Translations under genes and position numbers: made by a program
Shown: in pieces, positions 34,742 to 42,904 of the stretch
How positions within the stretch are numbered: the first letter of the stretch is position 1
How the letters are laid out: each line of letters starts with the position of its first letter
Notes under the pieces: generated by a model
What the model was told of the DNA's origin: nothing
Seen by the model: the letters and a program-made list of their open reading frames with translations, nothing else
Database searches by the model: none
Assembly (NCBI RefSeq): GCF_022811665.1
Contig: NZ_CP094529.1
Coordinates: 124,001 to 188,000 of the forward strand
Direction of reading: 5' to 3'
Length of the DNA stretch: 64,000 nt
From: Chryseobacterium oryzae
GTDB lineage: Bacteria > Bacteroidota > Bacteroidia > Flavobacteriales > Weeksellaceae

Positions 34742-36082
34742 CTACAAACTTAATGGAATTCCTGCATAGAAATTCAATAATTTAAGACTGAAAACATAAT
34801 TGTATTTTGCCTGCTCCACAGAACCTTGAGCATTAGCATAATTATTTCTTGCAATATTTAAATCGTAAATGGTTGTGCGTCCTGCCGCAAAGCTTTTATC
34901 TGCAAAATCCATTGCCAGTTTTGTACTTTTCTCTGCTTCTACTGCTGCAAGATAAATCTCGTAATTGGCATCTACATCAAACTGAGCCTGCTGTACATTT
35001 TGTCGTACAGCCTGTTTTTGTTGCTCTAAAGAATTTTTTGCAATAAATTCATTAATTCTTGATTGTTCTACCTGAAGTTTTGTTATTCCTTTATTGAAAA
35101 TAGGAATGTTTAAGCTTATTCCGCCTTGTTGCCCGAAATTATCTTTATACTGCTGGAAGAAACTTGCTTCTTTCACATAGAAAAATTCATTTCCTACATT
35201 ATTGGTGTTCAGTAAATTGTTATAAAATGTTCCGATTCCCACATTGGCGGTAAGAGTGGGCCAAAAAGCTGTTTTAGAAACTTCTGTCTGTGCTTCAGCA
35301 GATTTTATTCTGCTTTGGGCCGCTTTTACCTGAGGCTGAGTTTCGTATGCTGTTTCCAGGACATCACCCACGGAAATTAGCTGTGGACTTAAGGTTTCTG
35401 AAATTTCTACATCCTCCACATCAAAGTCTTTATATTCTTTAAGCTGAAGGAGTTGTGCTAATGCAAAAAGGCTTCGGTTTACGTTAATTTCTGCGGTTTT
35501 AAGATTTTGTTTTTCTCTTGCCCAAGCTGCTTCTGCTTCTGCTTCAATCGTTTTTGCTGTAGTTCCTACTTCGGTAGTAATTTTTGCTCTGTCGAATTGC
35601 TTTTTAGCATTTTCTGTCGCACTTTGGGCTATTTTAACGATTTCTTTATTCAGTAAAGTTGTAAGATATTGTCGTGCAATTTGAAGTGAAATATCATTTT
35701 TTACGGTTTCAATATCGTATTGGCTGGCTTCAACATCAAACTGGGTTTTTCTGATATTTTTTTCAAGCCGTCCGTTATTGTAAATTAAAATATCTGCTCC
35801 AATGTTGGCATTGTTGCTAAATCTGTCGTTCCGGATACTTCCTGTTCCTAAAGAAGCCTGTCCAAAACTTACATTATTGCCCATATTGGCATTTACAGAA
35901 GGAAGATAGTTTTTCTGTGCAATTCTAAGATTAGAATCCTGCATTTGTTTTGAATATTCGTTTTGAATTACCTGTAGATTGTGCTTTACGGCATAATCTA
36001 CACATTCTTTCAGAGACCACTTTTCCTGTGCATTAAATCCTACAAAGGTTAATCCTAAAACAATCGTCAAAACTTTTTTCAT
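34742..36082 (-). CDS. TolC-family outer membrane channel
   Basis: Outer-membrane efflux protein forming a trimeric beta-barrel with a long periplasmic helical tunnel. Signal peptide MKKVLTIVLGLTFVGFNA, then WSLKECVDYAVKHNLQVIQ, a long repeated helical region rich in Ala/Gln/Glu (for example QIARQYLTTLLNKEIVKIAQ), and NIARNNYANAQGSVEQAKYN near the end. 446 aa. No adaptor or inner-membrane pump is adjacent, so its partners (RND, MacB or type I exporter) must be elsewhere. Confidence 0.9.
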   Translation of the reverse strand: MKKVLTIVLGLTFVGFNAQEKWSLKECVDYAVKHNLQVIQNEYSKQMQDSNLRIAQKNYLPSVNANMGNNVSFGQASLGTGSIRNDRFSNNANIGADILIYNNGRLEKNIRKTQFDVEASQYDIETVKNDISLQIARQYLTTLLNKEIVKIAQSATENAKKQFDRAKITTEVGTTAKTIEAEAEAAWAREKQNLKTAEINVNRSLFALAQLLQLKEYKDFDVEDVEISETLSPQLISVGDVLETAYETQPQVKAAQSRIKSAEAQTEVSKTAFWPTLTANVGIGTFYNNLLNTNNVGNEFFYVKEASFFQQYKDNFGQQGGISLNIPIFNKGITKLQVEQSRINEFIAKNSLEQQKQAVRQNVQQAQFDVDANYEIYLAAVEAEKSTKLAMDFADKSFAAGRTTIYDLNIARNNYANAQGSVEQAKYNYVFSLKLLNFYAGIPLSL

Positions 36083-36192
36083 GGTGAAATGTTTATTCTT
36101 TTCAAATATTACCTAAGCTATTCTAAGCTGGGGTAGCTGCTTTTTCTGCATTAGACGAAGAGATTGCTAAAAAGTTACAAAAAACGAAAAAT

Positions 36193-36227
36193 TTTGTGCA
36201 AGAATTATAAAAGATTTTAGAATTTTG
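36193..36227 (+). promoter_or_regulatory. folC promoter abutting the start codon
   Basis: TTTG at 36193-36196, 23 nt, then GAATTTTG at 36220-36227 (seven of eight positions of TAnnTTTG), ending 4 nt before the folC ATG. This implies a leaderless or nearly leaderless mRNA. Confidence 0.4.
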
Positions 36228-36231
36228 CGGT

Positions 36232-37476
36232 ATGACAAATCTAGACTATAAAGAGGCAGTAGAATGGCTTTTTGTGCAGGCTCCCAATTATCAGATTGAA
36301 GGTGAAAAAGCGTATAAGCCAGGATTAGATAATATAAAAAAACTCTGTAGTTTTTTTGGAAATCCACAAGAAAAAATCCGCTGTATTCATATTGGAGGAA
36401 CCAACGGTAAAGGTTCTACAAGCAATATGCTGGCTTCTGTTCTTCAGGAATCGGGTTACAACGTTGGGTTGTACAATTCTCCTCACCTTATAGATTTTAC
36501 AGAAAGGATTAAAGTAAATGGAAAAAACTGCGATAAACAATTTGTCTATGATTTTATTTTAAAATTGAAAAAACTTCCGCAAGATATCCGACCATCTTTT
36601 TTTGAATTTACAACCATTATGGCATTCGAATATTTTTCTCGGAAGAAGGTAGATTTTGCTATTATTGAAGTTGGTTTGGGTGGAAGACTGGATTCTACCA
36701 ATATCATTACGCCGCTGGTTTGTGCAATTACAAATGTTCAGTTGGATCATCAGAATATTCTGGGAGATACCATTGAAGAAATTGCAGCGGAAAAAGCTGG
36801 GATTATTAAGCCGGAAATTCCGGTGGTTTCCGGAGATGAAAATATGGTAGTAAAAAACATTATTAAAGCTAAAGCTGAAAAAGAACATTCCTTATTGATA
36901 GATGCCACGAAAATAGAAACTTTATTGGTGTCCGATTTAAAAGGAGATTATCAAAAGAAAAACATTCGCGTTGTTTTGGGTTTGGTTGAGCAGTTGAAGC
37001 AGTTAAATGTTAATATTCCTGAAGAAAATATAGAGAAAGGCTTGTTGAAAGTTCATGAAAATACAGGTTTTATAGGTCGTTGGTTTGAATATTCTAAGAA
37101 TCCTTTAACGATTTGTGATACGGGGCATAATCAGGCTGGTTTAGAATATGTTTTTTCTCAATTAAATTCTATTAATAAGGATAAGCATGTTATTTTAGGC
37201 TTTGTTAATGATAAGAAAATTGAAGAAGTGATGGGGATTCTTCCCAATAATTCTAAATTTTATTTTGCAAAACCTTCTATTCATCGTGGCCGACACCCTG
37301 AAGATTATAAAGATTTACTACAAAAAGCAAAAATTAATTATAAAATTTTCGATTCGGTACAAGAAGCCTATCTTTCTGCAAAACAGGAATGTAAAGATGA
37401 TGAAATGATTTTTATCGGAGGAAGTAATTTTGTTGTAGGAGAATTTTTAGAAAAAAATTTGGAGATTTCTAAATAA
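36232..37476 (+). CDS. folC: Bifunctional folylpolyglutamate/dihydrofolate synthase
   Basis: Adds glutamate to dihydropteroate and to folates with ATP. It shows the Mur-ligase-like P-loop IHIGGTNGKGSTSNMLASVL, LYNSPHLIDFTERI, EFTTIMAFEYF, VGLGGRLDSTN, ITNVQLDHQNILGDT, EKAGIIKP and the C-terminal DTGHNQAGLEYVF. 414 aa, normal. The tRNA-Val promoter begins inside its last codons, so the two units are closely packed. Confidence 0.95.
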   Translation: MTNLDYKEAVEWLFVQAPNYQIEGEKAYKPGLDNIKKLCSFFGNPQEKIRCIHIGGTNGKGSTSNMLASVLQESGYNVGLYNSPHLIDFTERIKVNGKNCDKQFVYDFILKLKKLPQDIRPSFFEFTTIMAFEYFSRKKVDFAIIEVGLGGRLDSTNIITPLVCAITNVQLDHQNILGDTIEEIAAEKAGIIKPEIPVVSGDENMVVKNIIKAKAEKEHSLLIDATKIETLLVSDLKGDYQKKNIRVVLGLVEQLKQLNVNIPEENIEKGLLKVHENTGFIGRWFEYSKNPLTICDTGHNQAGLEYVFSQLNSINKDKHVILGFVNDKKIEEVMGILPNNSKFYFAKPSIHRGRHPEDYKDLLQKAKINYKIFDSVQEAYLSAKQECKDDEMIFIGGSNFVVGEFLEKNLEISK

Positions 37477-37488
37477 GTCGTATATTTG
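37458..37488 (+). promoter_or_regulatory. Promoter of the tRNA-Val pair
   Basis: TTTG at 37458-37461, a 19-nt spacer, then TATATTTG at 37481-37488. Spacing and both boxes fit the Bacteroidota housekeeping consensus; the first box lies inside the 3' end of folC. Confidence 0.7.
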
Positions 37489-37520
37489 CACCACTCTAAT
37501 CGAGGAAACAACGATAAAGA

Positions 37521-37595
37521 GGGTTCTTAGCTCAGTTGGTTCAGAGCATCTGGTTTACACCCAGAGGGTCGGGGGTTCGAATCCCTCAGGACCCA
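37521..37595 (+). tRNA. tRNA-Val (anticodon TAC), copy 1
   Basis: Full cloverleaf: acceptor GGGTTCT pairs with AGGACCC (one G-T pair), D-arm AGCTCAGTTGGTTCAGAGC, anticodon stem TCTGG/CCAGA with loop TTTACAC (anticodon TAC, reads GTA and other Val codons), and T-arm with GGTTCGAAT. Discriminator A; CCA is not encoded. Confidence 0.96.
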
Positions 37596-37628
37596 CAGAA
37601 AAGGAAACGAAACCTTTCAAAAAAATTC

Positions 37629-37703
37629 GGGTTCTTAGCTCAGTTGGTTCAGAGCATCTGGTTTACACCCAGAGGGTCGGGGGTTCGAATCCCTCAGGAC
37701 CCA
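37629..37703 (+). tRNA. tRNA-Val (anticodon TAC), copy 2
   Basis: Identical in all 75 positions to copy 1, separated from it by 33 bp that contains a small AAAGG/CCTTT hairpin. It shares the upstream promoter and is followed by a strong terminator, so both are probably cut from one precursor. Confidence 0.96.
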
Positions 37704-37706
37704 CAA

Positions 37707-37738
37707 AAAGTCTTCTAATTTATTAGGAGACTTTTTTA
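37707..37738 (+). terminator. Terminator of the tRNA-Val unit
   Basis: 12-bp arms AAAGTCTTCTAA / TTAGGAGACTTT (one mismatch) with a TTTA loop and following T run, three bases after the second tRNA. Confidence 0.85.
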
Positions 37739-37945
37739 TTTCCGTAATTTTCCTTTATTCGTTGGGTTTGTAGAAGATTGGCTCTTCTATAACATTCTTT
37801 TTAAATTCTCAATATTTTTAATTTCAAGGCGTACTTTTAGATTGCCAACTTTTGTATTTCATTTCAATATTTTTGGAAAGAAATTTGCTTTTTAGGGTGA
37901 TGGGGTTTAAAATTTGTGTTTTTTTAAGCTTATTTTAAGATAAAA

Positions 37946-37979
37946 TTTGATAATATTCGTTTATTTTTGTCGTTTAAAC
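37946..37979 (+). promoter_or_regulatory. Promoter of the exbB-exbD-tonB-like operon
   Basis: TTTG at 37946-37949 and TATTTTTG at 37972-37979 with a 22-nt spacer, 19 nt before the exbB ATG. The remaining sequence between 37739 and 37945 is A/T-rich with nothing recognisable. Confidence 0.5.
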
Positions 37980-37998
37980 TATAGTAAATAATCTTGTA

Positions 37999-38703
37999 AT
38001 GCTATTAACCGAACTTACACAACTTGTGTTTGCACAGGCAGTAACGCCTGCTGTTACAATCAAAAAAACTGAATTTTCATTTTGGGAAATCCTTTTTCAT
38101 GGTGGTCCTTTTGCGAAAATTGTAATGGTAACAGTTCTTTTGTTGGGTGTTTTCTCTGTTTATCTTTTTTTTGAGAGGTTTTTCTTCATCAGGAGAATGG
38201 CTTCCAAAACCGATTCTAATTTTATGAATAATATTGAAGATTTCATAAGAAACGGAAAGATTGAAGCAGCAGCAGATTATTGTAAGACCCAGAATTCTCC
38301 TGAATCCCGTATCCTAGAAAAGGGGATATCGAGATTGGGAAGACCTGTTTCAGATATTGTAAGTGCAATGGAATCTCAAGCGCAGGTGGAAGTCGCCAAT
38401 ATGGAAAAAAATCTTAATCTTTTGGCGGCTGTACCAAGTATTGCGCCTATGTTGGGGCTTTTAGGAACTGTTATCGGGATGATTATTGCTTTTTTTGATT
38501 TGTCTCACTCGGAAGATGCATTCTCTCCAAAAACACTTTCGGAAGGTATTTATACGGCATTGGGACAGACTGCTGTTGGTTTGGCAGTGGCAATTCCTGC
38601 AAACTTTTTCTATAATCTTCTGCTTACAAGAATAGATAAATTTATTTTGAGAGCTCAGAATATTTCTGGAGAATTTTTAGATATTATCAATAAACCTTTA
38701 TAA
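37999..38703 (+). CDS. exbB: MotA/TolQ/ExbB proton channel family protein
   Basis: Inner-membrane proton channel subunit that energises TonB. Three helices are visible: about residues 35-55 (IVMVTVLLLGVFSVYLFFERF), a second at AAVPSIAPMLGLLGTVIGMIIAFFD with the family's Pro/Gly-rich pattern, and a third at ALGQTAVGLAVAIPANFFYN. 234 aa. First gene of a three-gene operon with exbD (9-bp gap) and a TonB-like protein. Confidence 0.93.
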   Translation: MLLTELTQLVFAQAVTPAVTIKKTEFSFWEILFHGGPFAKIVMVTVLLLGVFSVYLFFERFFFIRRMASKTDSNFMNNIEDFIRNGKIEAAADYCKTQNSPESRILEKGISRLGRPVSDIVSAMESQAQVEVANMEKNLNLLAAVPSIAPMLGLLGTVIGMIIAFFDLSHSEDAFSPKTLSEGIYTALGQTAVGLAVAIPANFFYNLLLTRIDKFILRAQNISGEFLDIINKPL

Positions 38704-38712
38704 TCGCGAAGG

Positions 38713-39108
38713 ATGAAAATTCAAAGAAGAAACAAAGCGCATCCGGAATTCAGTTTAGCAGCAATGACCGACGTTATTTTGCTGATGCTGATTTTCTTTA
38801 TGATTACCTCTTCGGCGGCAAACCAAAGTGCGATAGATGTAAGCTTGCCAAAAACGGCAAGTGTGGAAAATAATATCTCGAATCCGATGACGGTAAGTGT
38901 GAAATCTGACGGTTCTTATTATGTAGACGATAAACCTGTTAAAAAAGAATTGGTAGAACAAACGATAATTAACGACTTGCAGAATAAATCGTCTCAATCT
39001 TTTACGATAAGAGCAGATGAAAATACAATGCATAAAGATGTTGTTTTCTTAATGGAAATAGCCGAAAAACATAAACTTAGCATTGCTATTGCCACGGTAA
39101 AAGAATAA
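38713..39108 (+). CDS. exbD: Biopolymer transporter ExbD/TolR family protein
   Basis: Partner of ExbB with one membrane helix and a periplasmic domain. It contains FSLAAMTDVILLMLIFFMITSS, where the Asp of the helix is the proton-carrying residue of the family, and then a short periplasmic region (VSVKSDGSYYVDDKPVKKE, FTIRADENTMHKDVVFLME). 131 aa, normal length. Confidence 0.93.
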   Translation: MKIQRRNKAHPEFSLAAMTDVILLMLIFFMITSSAANQSAIDVSLPKTASVENNISNPMTVSVKSDGSYYVDDKPVKKELVEQTIINDLQNKSSQSFTIRADENTMHKDVVFLMEIAEKHKLSIAIATVKE

Positions 39109-39144
39109 TAGCTTAAATCTGTATTTTTGATGCAATAAATAGAA

Positions 39145-40023
39145 ATGAAAGGTTATACAATAAATAAAAACGAAGAATATAAGGATAAGATTAAAAGTGC
39201 AGTGCTTTCTGTGTTAATTTGGTCTGCTGTCTTATTATTTGTTTTTATCTACAAAATGAAACCTAGTGAGCCTGAAAAGAAGCCGGAAGTAATTACAACA
39301 ATGCTGGTTAATTTCGGAGATAACAGAAACGGGTCAGGCATTGAAGAACCCGCAAATCAAGAAGGGAGTTTGGCGGCTAAAGCTATTGAAAATACTCCTG
39401 AACCTATCGAAAATAAGGTGTCTGAGCCTAAAACCATTATAAATCCCGAACCTAAGCCAGAACTAAAAAAAACTGAAGCTAAAGACCACTTTATTACCGG
39501 AAATAATACAAAACTTACAGTACCTAAAAAAGAAGAATCGAAAACAAATAGCAAATCTTCTGCAAGTTCGACTCTTAAAAGTGCAAAGCCATCTTCTAAT
39601 GCCGCAAATTCTAAAATAGGTGTAGGCGATGGCAAAGGAACTGCAGCTATTGGAAATTTATTAAATGGGAGAGGTACAAAAGCTGGAGGTCAAGGTACTG
39701 GAAAAGGAATAGGTAATGCCGGCGATCCTTTGGGAGGAGATGGAAATGGTGATAGTAAAATTGGCATCGACAGAAGGTTGGTGGGATATATTCCTGGAAC
39801 AATGGGAAGAGGAGGTGCGCAACCGAGTCATAATTGTTCAGGAAGCGGATCTATAACTATTTCATATACAGTAGACAAGGCAGGAAATGTTGTTTCTGCG
39901 AGGAGATCGGGAGGGATTTCGGATCCCTGCATTGTTTCCACTTCGGTCGGTTGGGTAAAAAAATATGTAAAAGCTGAAAAAGCTTCGGTATCATCAACCG
40001 GTAGTTACAATATTACTTTCTAA
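39145..40023 (+). CDS. TonB-like energy transducer
   Basis: 292-aa protein with one N-terminal membrane anchor (about residues 18-35, LSVLIWSAVLLFVFIY), a long periplasmic linker first Pro/Glu/Lys-rich and then Gly-rich (GTKAGGQGTGKGIGNAGDPL), and a C-terminal domain with GSGSITISYTVDKAGNVVSAR resembling the TonB_C fold, in which G-x-V-x-V-x-F-x-V is usual. It contains two Cys in the C-terminal domain (HNCSG and DPCIV) that may pair. Third in the exbB-exbD operon, which supports the transducer role; receptor partners are unknown. Confidence 0.8.
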   Translation: MKGYTINKNEEYKDKIKSAVLSVLIWSAVLLFVFIYKMKPSEPEKKPEVITTMLVNFGDNRNGSGIEEPANQEGSLAAKAIENTPEPIENKVSEPKTIINPEPKPELKKTEAKDHFITGNNTKLTVPKKEESKTNSKSSASSTLKSAKPSSNAANSKIGVGDGKGTAAIGNLLNGRGTKAGGQGTGKGIGNAGDPLGGDGNGDSKIGIDRRLVGYIPGTMGRGGAQPSHNCSGSGSITISYTVDKAGNVVSARRSGGISDPCIVSTSVGWVKKYVKAEKASVSSTGSYNITF

Positions 40024-40031
40024 AATATAAT

Positions 40032-40057
40032 AACTGTCCCTCGGGGCAGTTTTTTTA
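40032..40057 (+). terminator. Terminator of the exb operon
   Basis: Stem AACTGTCC / GGGCAGTT with a CTCG-type loop, followed by seven T, 8 bp after the stop codon. Confidence 0.82.
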
Positions 40058-40246
40058 TTCAATATAATATTAATAAAAACTTATTCTGAAAATCTTTCAG
40101 TTTATTCCCCAAAATCTTAATTTTAAAAATTCATAAAAACTAAAGGATTGTATTTTAATCATTGTTAAGTGGTTAATTTTTAGTGATTTAAAATATTAAA
40201 AATATTTTTCGTAACTTAGCAGACTTTTTATAAAAATTTTAAATAT

Positions 40247-41938
40247 ATGACAAATTCTAGAGCAAGAGAAACCACCGAGGCAATTGAAAGACTTTACATT
40301 TCTATGAGACACCTGTTTTATAGAGGTTTTTTCAAGCCGAGCGGAGTTTCAGGAGAAAGCATTAGAAGTTTGTTGAAGACGATCAATCCGGAAATTTACG
40401 GTACCATGAGTATTCCAAGCAAATTGGAATTGGATGGTTTGATGTATGTTTTAGACAGACTTCCAGAAGGGATAGAAGAGTGTGCATTCATTCATCTTAC
40501 ATCGGATGAAGGTTTTGATAAAGGAAGCTTTGAGCCAATTGTCCCTAAAAAAAGAAGAAGAAACTGTTACAGAATAGACGAGCACCAAATGAACATTGAG
40601 GTGCTTTTGGGACGTTCCGAAATTTATGATATTCTTACCCATTTAACGTTTCTTTTTATTGAAGCAGATAAAATAAGAAACCTTGCATTTATTCAGGATG
40701 AAAACTGGAAGCCAACCAGAGCCTTCAAAATTATTGAAGAAGTAGTAAAAGGCGAGAAGAAATTCAGCAGAAAAGAGAAAGAGGTTGCCCTGATTCATTT
40801 ATCTTCTTTAATAGGAAGAACCTTCGATGAAACTTTAAACGCTTATAACACTTTTGGCGAAGACGATAATCCCGACAGATTATTCAAAATCATCTACCAT
40901 TTGGCAAAAGTAAGTTTGGAAGATGCAAAACAGATCCGCGAAAGAGAGATTTATTTCAGTGCAATTCTGAAAGAAAGAGTGGGGCATCATTATTTTGGTG
41001 AAAAATGGGCTCATAAAGTAAAAGAAGTTTTGTTTGAAAATAATCTCCACATGCGACCGTTGCACATTATTTCTGCGAACATGCATTCGGTGAAAAATAT
41101 GCTGTATGCCAATGATGCTCTCAAGAAAAAACAAAGCAAAGAGGTAGATTACAAACTGTATGAAGAGATTTCAAACAAAAAAGATCTTAGAGATAAAGTT
41201 TTAAAATATTCTTTAGAACAGGGTTTAATTTATATTGATGACAATACGGGAAGCAATATTGATGTTCAGATTATTGATTTAAGTAAAATTGATTTTAAAA
41301 ATACACCGTTTAGTCATACCAAGTTCAGTGGTGATGATGTAGTTTTGGTTTTTGATTATGCTTTCGGAGAACAGGCGTATGAAATTATGGATGAACTTCT
41401 AAGACCTTTTGAACATAAAGGAGAAGTTTATATGATGAAAGTAAAATCTGTTTCAATTATGGGAAAAGCGGGTATTCTTGCTGGTGGAAAAGGGGATATT
41501 ATGATCCCAACTGCCCATATCTTTGAAGGAACTGCAGACAATTACCCTTTTGAAAATGCGTTAAAACTGGATGATTTTCAGGATGATGAATTAAGAGCTT
41601 TTGAAGGACCGATGATTACCGTTTTAGGAACATCCCTTCAAAACCGGGATATCCTTTCTTATTTTATGAATACTTCTTGGAAGGCTATTGGGCTGGAAAT
41701 GGAAGGAGCTCATTATCAGAAAGCCATTCAGGTTGCCTCAAAAATCAGACATCATATTGCACCGGATCTTTTCGTAAGTTATGCTTACTATGCATCAGAT
41801 AATCCTTTGGAAACGGGTGCTACACTTTCTTCAGGCGGTTTGGGATTAACAGGAGTGAAACCTACCTATCTGATTACTCTAAGAATCTTAGAAAAGATTT
41901 TGCAAAGCGGAAAGAAAGAGGTTTCTGACAAGAAATAA
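40247..41938 (+). CDS. Large protein with nucleoside phosphorylase-like C-terminal region (DUF6909-like)
   Basis: 563-aa cytosolic protein that I cannot assign an activity. The N-terminal half (about 1-330) is helical and charged, with MRHLFYRGFFKPSG and GRTFDETLNAYNTFGEDDNP. The C-terminal half begins VVLVFDYAFGEQAYEIMDEL and contains VKSVSIMGKAGILAGGKGD, a Gly-rich phosphate-binding-like stretch, and WKAIGLEMEGAHYQKAIQVA, which looks like the conserved methionine-glutamate (EMEG) ribose-binding motif of nucleoside phosphorylases and AMP nucleosidase. It matches my memory of the Bacteroidota family DUF6909. Transcribed alone between terminators. A nucleoside or nucleotide-cleaving role is inference. 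Confidence 0.72.
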   Translation: MTNSRARETTEAIERLYISMRHLFYRGFFKPSGVSGESIRSLLKTINPEIYGTMSIPSKLELDGLMYVLDRLPEGIEECAFIHLTSDEGFDKGSFEPIVPKKRRRNCYRIDEHQMNIEVLLGRSEIYDILTHLTFLFIEADKIRNLAFIQDENWKPTRAFKIIEEVVKGEKKFSRKEKEVALIHLSSLIGRTFDETLNAYNTFGEDDNPDRLFKIIYHLAKVSLEDAKQIREREIYFSAILKERVGHHYFGEKWAHKVKEVLFENNLHMRPLHIISANMHSVKNMLYANDALKKKQSKEVDYKLYEEISNKKDLRDKVLKYSLEQGLIYIDDNTGSNIDVQIIDLSKIDFKNTPFSHTKFSGDDVVLVFDYAFGEQAYEIMDELLRPFEHKGEVYMMKVKSVSIMGKAGILAGGKGDIMIPTAHIFEGTADNYPFENALKLDDFQDDELRAFEGPMITVLGTSLQNRDILSYFMNTSWKAIGLEMEGAHYQKAIQVASKIRHHIAPDLFVSYAYYASDNPLETGATLSSGGLGLTGVKPTYLITLRILEKILQSGKKEVSDKK

Positions 41939-41959
41939 ATTTTACATTTTTAATAAATC

Positions 41960-41998
41960 AATCCTTCAAAGTTTTCAGAATTTTGGAGGATTTTTTTA
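41960..41998 (+). terminator. Terminator after the DUF6909-like gene
   Basis: 11-bp arms AATCCTTCAAA / TTTGGAGGATT (one G-T pair), then a run of T, 21 bp after the stop. Confidence 0.8.
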
Positions 41999-42044
41999 TG
42001 GTCAGAAATGTGTTTCTCATTCATGAAATTTGTTAAGAAAAACT

Positions 42045-42270
42045 TATATTTAACCTGAGTTCGGGATAAAGATTTATAAAACGCAAAGCTAAACAAAAGA
42101 TTAAAATTTTTGATTTACATATGTTTAAGATAAACCAAGGCGTATAACTTAGCAAAGTAAACACAAAACTTTGTGTTATTTTCCTAAACAAAGTGCCTTT
42201 GTATAGCTTAAAAGCATTTCAAAAAGTAAACTTCTCTTTGTTTTTCTTTGCGATAAAATAATTAATATCT
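42045..42270. repeat. Intergenic tract with CTTTG/CAAAG-rich degenerate repeats
   Basis: Part of a 409-bp gap. It contains TTAACCTGAGTTCGGGATAA followed by many short CAAAG or CTTTG units on both strands (CGCAAAGCTAAAC, GCAAAGTAAACACAAAACTT, ACAAAGTGCCTTTGT, TTCTTTGCGATAA). The pattern resembles degenerate intergenic elements common in flavobacterial genomes; this is recognition from memory. No open frame or clear hairpin. Confidence 0.4.
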
Positions 42271-42347
42271 GAATATCAGAACTATTTAAACTATTTAAAA
42301 TATTTCTTATCCCTAACTCACATTATATTTAGAAGAAAATTAAACAA

Positions 42348-42826
42348 ATGAGTTCAACATTACAATTAGCCAAAAGATTCAGAGAAGTCATTTTGGATGG
42401 AAGATGGATTGCCAATACCAATTTTAAAGACCAGCTTTCGGATATATCCTGGGAACAGGCAACCACAAGAGTTGGAGAGCTAAACACTATTGCAATGCTT
42501 ACTTTTCATATTGATTATTATATTTCAGGTTTAGTAAATGTTTTCGAAGGGGGAAATTTAGAAATCAGGGATGTGTACAGCTTTGATCTTCCACCAATTG
42601 AATCTCAGGAACATTGGCAAGATCTATTGGATAAACTTTGGATAAACTTTGGAAAAATTCTGAAAAATTTGCTTCATTATTAGAAAAAATGCCCGATTCT
42701 AAAATGAATGAGAATTTTGCTGATGAAAAGTACGGAACTTATCTAAGAAATATTGATGGCATGATTGAGCATCTAGGGCAGATTACTTTGTTGAAAAAGA
42801 TAATCAATAATTCTCATAAACACTGA
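42348..42826 (+). pseudogene. DinB-like (DUF1572) protein gene frameshifted by an 11-bp duplication
   Basis: The first frame encodes MSSTLQLAKRFREVILDGRW ... LNTIAMLTFHIDYYISGLV, a DinB-superfamily four-helix N-terminus with a probable metal His. It then runs out of frame at 42683. The second frame carries the missing end (KNSEKFASLLEKMPDSK ... GMIEHLGQITLLKKI), including the C-terminal His-containing helix. Between them lies a perfect tandem duplication of an 11-mer at 42627-42648. Removing one copy joins LLDKLW directly to KNSEKF and restores a protein of about 155 aa. DinB-like proteins are metal-binding, often thiol-transfer enzymes. Confidence 0.85.
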
Positions 42827-42904
42827 TGTTTTAATAAAGTGTCTCAAGCTTCCTATTTTATCTTGTTTTAAAATTTACATACCTTTAGACAAATAAAAAA
42901 TTAA

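Noticed and set aside
37536..37718. A 60-codon frame containing a repeated MVQSIWFTPRGSGVRIPQ-like peptide
   Set aside because: It is the translation of the two tandem tRNA-Val genes; the peptide repeat is the tRNA repeat.
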